Assembly: GCA_031119595.1 (NCBI GenBank)
Contig: JAVHXX010000101.1
Span: forward strand, 1 to 10,743
Direction: 5' to 3'
Length of the DNA: 10,743 nucleotides
Source: Patulibacter sp.
GTDB taxonomy: Bacteria; Actinomycetota; Thermoleophilia; Solirubrobacterales; Solirubrobacteraceae
Positions 5,851 to 10,743 of the stretch are shown here, in pieces. Below the pieces are notes generated by a model, which made no database searches, had not been told where the DNA came from, and worked only from the letters and a program-made list of their open reading frames with translations. Positions within the stretch are counted from its first letter, which is position 1. Each line of letters begins with the position of its first letter. The position numbers were made by a program, and so were the translations under genes.

Positions 5851-6488
5851 ACGCCGGGCAGGCGCCGGCAGGCGTCCCCGATCCGCCGAGCGGCAAGCGG
5901 TTGCCGGCGGCCGAGCGCCGCCGCCAGCTCATCGGCATCGGCCTGCAGCTGCTCACCGAGCGGCCCCTCGGCGAGATCACCGTCGAGGAGGTCTCGCGCC
6001 GCGCGGGCATCTCCCGCGGCCTGCTCTTCAACTACTTCCCGACCCGCCGCGACTACCACCTCGCGATCATCCGGGCCGCGATGCGCCGCATGTCGCGCAT
6101 CGCCGAGCCGCCCGAGGAGGTCGCCGAGGACATGCGCGTGAAGGTCGTGATCGAGCGGTTCGTCGCCTTCCTCGAGCGCCGCCGCGACCCGTACGTCGCC
6201 ATCATCCGCGGCGTCGCCGGCGGTGACGCCGAGGTCGCCGAGATCTACGCCGAGTCGCGCAACCTCCTCGTCGGCGTTGTCCTCCGCGCCCTCGGTCGCC
6301 GCCCCACACCTGCCCTCGAGCTCCTCGTCGCCGGCTGGCTCGGCTTCGTCGAGGAGACCGTCCTCACCTGGGTCAACCGGCCCGTCATGCCCCGCCACGA
6401 GCTCGTCCGCCTGCTCGAGCGCGCGCTCCTCGCGATCGTCGAGCGCCGCACCGCTCCCCGAGACCTTCCGAACGGCCCAGCCGCCTGA
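5841..6488 (+). CDS. TetR/AcrR-family transcriptional regulator
   Basis: DNA-binding regulator of 215 residues, a normal TetR-family length. After a Pro/Ala-rich tail of about 20 residues the N-terminal helix begins at RLPAAERRRQLIGIGLQLL, and the helix-turn-helix is at about 47-67 (TVEEVSRRAGISRGLLFNYF) followed by the typical PTRRDY cap. The rest is the variable ligand-binding and dimerisation domain, with an acidic/arginine-rich surface and no recognised ligand signature. An in-frame stop at 5784 and the lack of other start codons fix the ATG at 5841. It faces the ACAD operon across a region with a perfect palindrome, so it is most likely a repressor of that operon and of itself, released by a pathway metabolite, possibly an acyl-CoA. 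The ligand and the sign of regulation are inference. Confidence 0.92.
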   Translation: MAVNAGQAPAGVPDPPSGKRLPAAERRRQLIGIGLQLLTERPLGEITVEEVSRRAGISRGLLFNYFPTRRDYHLAIIRAAMRRMSRIAEPPEEVAEDMRVKVVIERFVAFLERRRDPYVAIIRGVAGGDAEVAEIYAESRNLLVGVVLRALGRRPTPALELLVAGWLGFVEETVLTWVNRPVMPRHELVRLLERALLAIVERRTAPRDLPNGPAA

Positions 6489-6555
6489 GGGGCGCGCGCG
6501 GCCGGGTCCGCCCGCCGCGTTCAGCGATCCGTCGCAGATCGCGGGCGGTCGCGAC

Positions 6556-6561
6556 TAGCGT
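6556..6561 (+). promoter_or_regulatory. Possible -10 element (TAGCGT) for zwf
   Basis: In the 84-bp gap between the TetR gene and zwf, TAGCGT matches TANNNT and lies exactly 11 bases before the zwf GTG start, implying a leader of only a few bases. No -35 is evident. A weak dyad GCGATC/GATCGC (6524-6529 and 6537-6542) lies just upstream. The gap suggests zwf has its own promoter. Confidence 0.4.
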
Positions 6562-6572
6562 CGGGTGGCAAG

Positions 6573-8039
6573 GTGACTGCTTCGACTGCTTCCATCGACC
6601 CGCACGTGATCGTGCTCTTCGGCGCCCGCGGCGACCTCGCCAAGCGCAAGCTGTGGCCGGGGCTGTACCGGCTCACGCAGGCCGGCCTGATGCCCGAGGA
6701 CTTCCGGGTGATCGGATCGGGCCGCCACGAGCCGGACTCCGACATCGCCTCGGAGGTGCGCAAGGCGCTCGAGGAGTTCGCCGCCGACGACCTCAACGAC
6801 GACGACTGGAAGCCGTTCGCGGAGAAGCTCTCCTTCGTGAAGTCCTCGGCCGACGACGGTGCCGACCTCGCCGCCGCCGTGAAGGACGCCCGGGGCGACC
6901 TCGGCGACGACTCGCGCACCCTGCTCTACATGTCGGTGCCGCCGTCGGCGATGAAGTCGATGGTCGGGATGCTCGCCGAGACCGGCATCTCAGGCGACCG
7001 TGCGCGGATCGTGATGGAGAAGCCGTTCGGGCACGACCTGCAGTCCGCGAAGGACCTCAACGCCGCGCTCCACGAGCACATCGACGAGGACGCGATCTAC
7101 CGCATCGACCACTTCCTCGGGAAGGAAGGCGCCCAGGACATCCTCGCGCTGCGCTTCGCCAACGGCCTGTTCGAGCCGCTCTGGAACAAGGACCACATCG
7201 AGGCCATCCAGATCGACATCCCCGAGAAGCTCGGGATCGAAGGTCGCGGGTCGTTCTACGAGGAGACCGGCGCCTTCCGCGACATGGTGGTCACCCACCT
7301 CAGCCAGATCCTCGGGTTCGTCGCGATGGAACAGCCGAAGAGCCTCGACGCCGGCGACCTGCGCGACGCGAAGGCCGCCGTGTTCCGCGACCTCCAGCCC
7401 TTCGACCCGGACCTCACCGTCTACGGGCAGTTCGACGGGTACACGGACGAGGACGACGTCGCAGAGGACTCGACCGTCGAGACGTTCGTCGCCCTCCGGG
7501 CCGACATCGACAACGACCGCTGGCGGGGCGTGCCGTTCCTGCTGCGGACCGGCAAGGCGCTGGCCGAGGGCCGCCGCGTCGTCACGGTCACGCTCAAGGA
7601 GCCGGACTGCACGATCTTCGGCTGCCGCGTCGAGGGTGACCGCCCGTCGAACGAGATCGTCTTCGAGCTCACCGACGATCCGCAGCTCAGCGTCGGCGTG
7701 AAGGTCAAGGTGCCCGGGCCGTTCTCGGCGGTCGCGCCGGCGCCACTCACCCTCGACGTCGAGCGCGTGCTCAACCAGTCCGGGCTCGAGGCCTACGAGC
7801 GCCTGCTCCGCGACGTGATGGTCGGCGACCACATGCTGTTCACGCGCGCCGACGAGGTCGAGCGCCTCTGGGAGTGCGCGGCGCCGCTCCTCGAGCACCC
7901 GCCCGAGGTCCAGCCATACGACAAGGGCAGCTGGGGTCCGGAGGCTGCGCAGCGGCTCGCCGAGCCGACGGGCTGGCACCTCCCGGAGGACCAGTCGGGC
8001 CTGCCCGTCGTCGATCTCGGCGCAGCGGTCGGGGCCTGA
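6573..8039 (+). CDS. zwf: Glucose-6-phosphate 1-dehydrogenase
   Basis: Catalyses glucose-6-phosphate + NAD(P)+ to 6-phosphogluconolactone, the entry to the oxidative pentose phosphate pathway, in the cytoplasm. It has 488 residues, full length, GTG start preceded by AAG/GGTGGC-like purines. Motifs: the dinucleotide-binding G17-A-R-G-D-L-A-KRKL; M148-EKPFG; the substrate-binding R177-I-D-H180-FLGKE; EGRGSFYEETGAFRDMVVTH with H242 at the catalytic-base position (His240 of the Leuconostoc enzyme); and the C-terminal beta+alpha domain. The third residue of the first motif, usually Ser or Thr and near the cofactor phosphate, is Arg19, which could alter NADP/NAD use. It stands alone: none of the usual actinobacterial partners (tkt, tal, opcA, pgl) is beside it. 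It converges with the downstream SDR. Confidence 0.96.
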   Translation: MTASTASIDPHVIVLFGARGDLAKRKLWPGLYRLTQAGLMPEDFRVIGSGRHEPDSDIASEVRKALEEFAADDLNDDDWKPFAEKLSFVKSSADDGADLAAAVKDARGDLGDDSRTLLYMSVPPSAMKSMVGMLAETGISGDRARIVMEKPFGHDLQSAKDLNAALHEHIDEDAIYRIDHFLGKEGAQDILALRFANGLFEPLWNKDHIEAIQIDIPEKLGIEGRGSFYEETGAFRDMVVTHLSQILGFVAMEQPKSLDAGDLRDAKAAVFRDLQPFDPDLTVYGQFDGYTDEDDVAEDSTVETFVALRADIDNDRWRGVPFLLRTGKALAEGRRVVTVTLKEPDCTIFGCRVEGDRPSNEIVFELTDDPQLSVGVKVKVPGPFSAVAPAPLTLDVERVLNQSGLEAYERLLRDVMVGDHMLFTRADEVERLWECAAPLLEHPPEVQPYDKGSWGPEAAQRLAEPTGWHLPEDQSGLPVVDLGAAVGA

Positions 8040-8058
8040 GCGACGGTCGCCCAGGCCC
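8032..8058. terminator. Bidirectional terminator hairpin between zwf and the HSDL2-like SDR
   Basis: GGGCCTG (8032-8038) pairs perfectly with CAGGCCC (8052-8058), and inside it GCGA pairs with TCGC around a CGG triloop, giving an 11-bp stem with one A/C mismatch. It spans the zwf stop codon and ends five bases before the stop of the opposing gene. There is no T-tract on either side, as is common in GC-rich actinobacteria. Both convergent genes could end here. Confidence 0.55.
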
Positions 8059-8062
8059 GCCA

Positions 8063-8896
8063 TCAGGCGTCGAGGAAGAGGTCGGGCGCGAAGTTCGTCG
8101 TGCCGGGCGTGACGGAGTACTGCTCGAGGTCGGTGACGCCCTCCTCGGCCAGGACCTCGTCGTCGATCGCGGTGTGGCCGGTGTACTCGCCGGCCTCGCG
8201 GGTGAGGATCGCGTAGGCGGCGTCGGCCATGATCTCGGGCGTGCGCGAGGCGGCCATCATCTCGGCACCGCCGAGGAGGTTGTTGACCGCGGCGGTCGCG
8301 ATGGTGGTGCGCGGCCAGAGGGCGTTCGAGGCCACGCCATGCTCGCGCTGCTCCTCCGCGATGCCGATGGCGCAGAGGGTCATCGCGTACTTGGCCATCA
8401 TGTAGGCGACGTTGCCGCCGAGCCAGTGCGGGGCGAAGTTCAGCGGCGGCGAGAGCGTGAGCACGTGGCCGTTGTCGCTCTTCTGCAGGTGCGGCAGAGC
8501 GGTCTTCGTGACCAGGAACGTGCCGCGCACGTTGATCTGGTTCATGAGGTCGAAGCGCTTCATCGGCAGGTCGACCGTCTTCGAGAGGTTGATCGCCGAC
8601 GCGTTGTTGACCACGACGTCGATGCCGCCGAACCGGTCCACGGCCTTGTCGATGGCCTCCTGGACGCTGTCCTCGTCGCGGACGTCGCCGACGATCGCGA
8701 GGCCCGTGCCACCGGCCGCGTCGATCTCGGCGGCCGCGGTGTGGACGGTGCCCTCGAGCTTCGGGTGCGGCTGGTCGGTCTTGGCGAGCAGGGCGACGTT
8801 CGCGCCGTCCTTCGCGGCGCGCAGCGCGATCGCGAGACCGATCCCGCGACTGCCGCCGGAGATGAAGAGCGTCTTGCCCGCGAGCGTGCGTGCCAT
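8063..8896 (-). CDS. HSDL2-type short-chain dehydrogenase
   Basis: NAD(P)-dependent SDR of 277 residues resembling the dehydrogenase domain of human HSDL2 (hydroxysteroid dehydrogenase-like 2). Motifs: S13-G-G-S-R-G-I-G20 cofactor loop; the family-specific AKTDQPHPKLEGT (38-50); D71-V; N97-N-A-S100; INVRGTF; the active-site L148-S149-P-P; Y165-MMA-K169; and ALWPRTTIATAA. The Lys39 just after beta-2, rather than an acidic residue, suggests NADP use. HSDL2's SCP2 sterol-carrier domain is absent; about 70 residues after the Rossmann core end in FLFLDA-like sequence (PDLFLDA). The start MARTLAGK is preceded by GAGGCAGG. Substrates of bacterial members are poorly defined; acyl or terpenoid alcohols have been suggested. 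It is monocistronic, convergent with zwf and divergent from the lysyl-oxidase-like gene. Confidence 0.93.
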   Translation of the reverse strand: MARTLAGKTLFISGGSRGIGLAIALRAAKDGANVALLAKTDQPHPKLEGTVHTAAAEIDAAGGTGLAIVGDVRDEDSVQEAIDKAVDRFGGIDVVVNNASAINLSKTVDLPMKRFDLMNQINVRGTFLVTKTALPHLQKSDNGHVLTLSPPLNFAPHWLGGNVAYMMAKYAMTLCAIGIAEEQREHGVASNALWPRTTIATAAVNNLLGGAEMMAASRTPEIMADAAYAILTREAGEYTGHTAIDDEVLAEEGVTDLEQYSVTPGTTNFAPDLFLDA

Positions 8897-8941
8897 GGAG
8901 TACCTGCCTCGTGAAGATCGGGGTGCCGAGTGGCCCTGCGG

Positions 8942-8947
8942 AGGGTA
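8942..8947 (-). promoter_or_regulatory. Possible -10 element (TACCCT) for the HSDL2-type SDR
   Basis: Within the 124-bp divergent gap (8897-9020), the minus strand reads GCTACCCT, a TANNNT match, 45 bases before the SDR start, leaving a leader long enough to contain the GAGGCAGG ribosome binding site. No -35 hexamer is recognised. Low confidence. Confidence 0.25.
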
Positions 8948-9003
8948 GCGACGGCCTCCGGCCAGCGTGCCCTCGGTCACGCCGACGGCGATGCTCCGGC
9001 GGA

Positions 9004-9009
9004 TAGTGT
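9004..9009 (+). promoter_or_regulatory. Possible -10 element (TAGTGT) for the lysyl-oxidase-like gene
   Basis: TAGTGT lies exactly 11 bases before the ATG at 9021, the same distance as the TAGCGT before zwf. If used, transcription would start only a few bases before the codon, which supports this ATG over in-frame starts at 8967 and 8991. No -35 match is seen. Confidence 0.4.
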
Positions 9010-9020
9010 GCCGCGCACCC

Positions 9021-9851
9021 ATGCGCCGCGTCCCGTCCGCCCTCGTCCTCTTCGTCGCGGCGGTGCTCGGCCTCGGCGCCCTCACGGCCGGCGCGGCGCT
9101 GGCGATCGTGCCGCTCCCGCCGCATCCGTGGCTGAAGCCGAGCGTGCCGCACACGCAGCCCGCCGCGCACGTCGGTGCTGAGGAGTGCCAGCAGCCGGGC
9201 GTGAAATGCCCGGACCTCGCGATGCGCCCGCCGTACCAGTTGACCCCGGACGTCGAGGAGGGGCACCACGTGCTCCGGGCGGCGAACGCCGTCCTCTCGA
9301 TCGGCACCGGGCCCGTCGAGATCCGCGCCTCGCGCGCCGGTCGCAAGGGGCTGTCGATGCACGCCGTGCAGTACGTGCACCGCGCCGGCAAACCCGCCCT
9401 GCGCGTGCCCGGCGATGCCGGCAAGGTCGTCTACAAACGCATCCCCGGGCAGGGCCGCATCTGGAAGTTCCAGAACGCCGCCCGCTTCGAACTGTGGACC
9501 ACGGGCGGCTCCCCGAGGCTCGTGCGCATCGGCGAGAAACTCACCTACTGCCTGCGCGACCTGCGCCACCTGTGGTCCTGGCGCCGCTCACCGAAGAACG
9601 CGCACTACCCGGCCTGCAGCCACAGTGCGCGCATCCGCAACGTCACCCTCGGCACCTCGCCCGGTTGGACCGACATCTACCCGGCCACCTACTACGACCA
9701 GTGGATCAACGTCGACGGACTCCGCGGCTGCTTCGAGCTCGTCCATGTGGCCGACCCGGACAACGAGATCGTCGAGTCGGACGAGACGAACAACGCCGCT
9801 GCCACACGCGTGCGCCTGCCGATGGGCAAGCGCACCGTCGCCCGCTGCTAG
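9021..9851 (+). CDS. Secreted lysyl-oxidase-like protein with degenerate copper site
   Basis: Exported protein of 276 residues of the bacterial lysyl oxidase (PF01186-like) family. A signal peptide is clear: MRR, a hydrophobic core at about 4-24, and A26-L-A28 as a likely cleavage site; this and the -10-like TAGTGT favour the ATG at 9021. Family hallmarks follow in order: CPDL, LRAANAVLSIGTGPVEIR, W148-KFQNAARFEL, K173-LTYCLRD, GTSPGWTDIY220, DQWINVDGL, LVHVADPDNEIVESDETNNAA. Lysyl oxidases oxidise peptidyl-lysine using copper and a lysine-tyrosyl quinone. Lys173 and Tyr220 align with the two quinone-forming residues, but the His cluster that binds copper, expected at about 137-151 (HxHWHF), reads KRIPGQGRIWKFQ with no His. 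It may be a non-enzymatic wall or matrix protein. At least four Cys could form disulfides. Confidence 0.85.
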   Translation: MRRVPSALVLFVAAVLGLGALTAGAALAIVPLPPHPWLKPSVPHTQPAAHVGAEECQQPGVKCPDLAMRPPYQLTPDVEEGHHVLRAANAVLSIGTGPVEIRASRAGRKGLSMHAVQYVHRAGKPALRVPGDAGKVVYKRIPGQGRIWKFQNAARFELWTTGGSPRLVRIGEKLTYCLRDLRHLWSWRRSPKNAHYPACSHSARIRNVTLGTSPGWTDIYPATYYDQWINVDGLRGCFELVHVADPDNEIVESDETNNAAATRVRLPMGKRTVARC

Positions 9852-9896
9852 CGGTCCACCACCGACGCTGAGCGAGCCATCGTGGATGAGATTCGT

Positions 9897-9946
9897 CCGC
9901 CGGGAAGACCAGCAAGTACAGCTGGTACAGCTGGTCTTTCTGGCGG
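9897..9946. terminator. Long hairpin between the lysyl-oxidase-like gene and serC
   Basis: CCGCCGGGAAGACCAGC (9897-9913) pairs over 17 positions with 9930-9946, including two G-T wobbles on the plus strand. The 16-nt loop contains GTAC twice and could fold further. The loop and right arm include a tandem 9-bp repeat, TACAGCTGG twice (9917-9934). Placed 45 bp after one stop codon and 63 bp beyond the other, it is the best candidate for a shared terminator, although it lacks a T-tract. The local base composition is lower in GC than the flanking genes. Confidence 0.55.
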
Positions 9947-9985
9947 GCGAAGGTCGCCGCGAGGGCCGCTCAGCTCACCGCTGTC

Positions 9986-10002
9986 GCGGCCCCCTGGGCC
10001 GC
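9986..10002 (-). terminator. Short GC hairpin just after serC
   Basis: GCGGCCC (9986-9992) and GGGCCGC (9996-10002) form a perfect 7-bp stem with a 3-nt loop, starting seven bases beyond the serC stop codon on the minus strand. No T-run follows. It may be a terminator or a 3'-end stabilising hairpin for serC. Confidence 0.4.
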
Positions 10003-10009
10003 CAGCCGC

Positions 10010-10743
10010 CTACTTGTTCTCGATGATCCAGTCGATGGACTTGAGGAGCTGTGAGACGTCCTCGGGGTCGATCGCCGGGAAGGTCGCGATGCGGAGCTGG
10101 TTGCGGCCGAGCTTGCGGTAGGGCTCGGTGTCGACGACGCCGTTGGCGCGGAGGGTCTTGGCCACCGCGGCGGCGTCGATGCTGTCGTCGAAGTCGATCG
10201 TCACGACGACCTGCGAGCGGTGCTCGGGGTCGAGCACGAACGGCGTCGCGTAGTCGACCGAAGTCGCCCAGTCGTAGAGCACCGACGACGATTCGCGCGT
10301 GCGGGCGTCGGCCCACGCGAGGCCGCCGCTCGCGAGCATCCAGTCGATCTGGCTCTCCATGAGCAGCAGGGTCGCGAGCGCGGGCGTGTTGAGGGTCTGC
10401 TCGAGGCGCGAATTGTCGACGGCGTTCTTGAGGCTGAGGAACTCGGGGATGTAGCGTCCCGACGCCGCGATGCGCTCGACCCGCTCGATCGCGGCCGGCG
10501 AGAACAGGGCGAACCAGACGCCGCCGTCCGACGCGAAGTTCTTCTGCGGCGCGAAGTAGTAGACGTCGGCCTGCGACGCGTCGATGTCGACGCCTCCCGC
10601 AGCGCTCGTCGCGTCGATGACCGTGAGCGCGCCGGCGTCGCCGTTGACGCGGGTGACCGGCGCCATCACGCCGGTGGAGGTCTCGTTGTGCGGCCAGGCG
10701 TAGACATCCACGCCCTCCACGACCTCCGCGGCGCTGCGGGATC
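10010..10743 (-). CDS. serC: Phosphoserine aminotransferase, C-terminal part (truncated by window edge)
   Basis: PLP-dependent fold-type I aminotransferase that converts 3-phosphohydroxypyruvate and glutamate to phosphoserine in serine synthesis (it may also serve pyridoxal phosphate synthesis). About 244 residues are present, the frame being open to the window edge; family members of the actinobacterial type are about 370, so roughly the first third is missing. Visible features are PHNETSTGV, DATSAAGGVDID, the cofactor-binding segment YYFAPQKNFASDGG with the Schiff-base Lys codon at 10541-10543, and the C-terminal small domain ending in RKLGRNQLRIATFPAIDPEDVSQ, split here as RKLGRNQLRIATF and PAIDPEDV. 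The APQKN form and SLKNAVDNSRLEQTLNTPA are typical of the actinobacterial/mycobacterial branch rather than the E. coli one. It converges with the lysyl-oxidase-like gene. Confidence 0.94.
   Translation of the reverse strand, partial: SRSAAEVVEGVDVYAWPHNETSTGVMAPVTRVNGDAGALTVIDATSAAGGVDIDASQADVYYFAPQKNFASDGGVWFALFSPAAIERVERIAASGRYIPEFLSLKNAVDNSRLEQTLNTPALATLLLMESQIDWMLASGGLAWADARTRESSSVLYDWATSVDYATPFVLDPEHRSQVVVTIDFDDSIDAAAVAKTLRANGVVDTEPYRKLGRNQLRIATFPAIDPEDVSQLLKSIDWIIENK

Noticed and set aside
5616..6398. A possible N-terminal extension of the acyl-CoA dehydrogenase reaching across the control region and opposite the TetR gene.
   Set aside because: Family similarity begins at MNFDHSPQ (5615), and the extension would cover the palindromes and antisense TetR sequence.
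6524..6542. Inverted repeat GCGATC/GATCGC upstream of zwf as an operator.
   Set aside because: Only 6-bp arms with a 7-bp spacer in GC-rich DNA; too weak to call without conservation data.
8967..9020. Earlier in-frame starts (GTG 8967, ATG 8991) for the lysyl-oxidase-like protein.
   Set aside because: They would place 18 or 10 extra residues before a standard signal peptide (MRRVPSAL), and the -10-like TAGTGT at 9004-9009 lies between them and the chosen ATG.
6990..9569. A long minus-strand open frame running antisense through zwf and in another frame through the HSDL2-type SDR.
   Set aside because: It has no recognisable domain and covers two well-supported genes in other frames; such frames are expected at high GC.
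1..10743. The window ends exactly in GATC and begins T-GGATCC, suggesting Sau3AI/BamHI clone ends.
   Set aside because: GATC is frequent throughout the window and the left end is not flush with the site; it gives no biological information and may be chance.
1..10743. tRNA, rRNA, CRISPR arrays, riboswitches and insertion sequences.
   Set aside because: No cloverleaf-like segment, regular spaced repeats, transposase motif or terminal inverted repeats with target duplication were seen on either strand by eye.

Overview
The window is about 10.7 kb of very GC-rich DNA, densely coding, with GTG as well as ATG starts and a strong G/C third-position bias. This fits an actinobacterium. The small helical lipoprotein and the secreted lysyl-oxidase-like protein faintly recall the Thermoleophilia/Solirubrobacterales, but the sequence alone cannot settle the lineage. 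Both ends cut through genes: a membrane diguanylate cyclase at the left edge and phosphoserine aminotransferase (serC) at the right edge. I see no tRNA, rRNA, CRISPR array, IS element or phage gene.

Layout. 1-918 (+): C-terminal part of a membrane-anchored GGDEF protein. 935-5615 (-): five genes in one direction, read right to left as acyl-CoA dehydrogenase (ACAD10/11-like), short-chain dehydrogenase (SDR), APH-fold kinase (ACAD10/11-like), histidine-phosphatase-fold protein, lipoprotein. Gaps are 4-bp overlap to 46 bp, so this looks like one operon. 5616-5840: a 225-bp divergent control region with several nested inverted repeats. 5841-6488 (+): a TetR-family regulator, the obvious candidate to bind there. 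6573-8039 (+): zwf, glucose-6-phosphate dehydrogenase. 8063-8896 (-): a second SDR, of the HSDL2 type, convergent with zwf. 9021-9851 (+): a secreted lysyl-oxidase-like protein, divergent from that SDR. 10010-10743 (-): serC, partial.

The most interesting unit is the 935-6488 locus. The dehydrogenase and the kinase match the two halves of human ACAD11, here encoded separately and joined by an SDR. The same trio of activities (SDR, APH-type kinase, ACAD-like enzyme) forms the core of the bacterial levulinate (lva) pathway, in which 4-hydroxyacyl-CoA is phosphorylated on the 4-hydroxyl and then converted to an enoyl-CoA for beta-oxidation. I therefore infer a TetR-controlled route for 4-hydroxy or 4-oxo acids. 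It carries a histidine-phosphatase-fold protein lacking its second catalytic histidine, and a lipoprotein. No CoA ligase or LvaB-like small protein is visible here. The substrate is unknown.

Other points of note are a lysyl-oxidase-like protein that keeps the Lys and Tyr of the quinone cofactor but has lost the copper-ligand histidines, an unusual Arg in the nucleotide-binding motif of Zwf, hairpins in all three convergent gaps, and short-leader or leaderless-looking starts.
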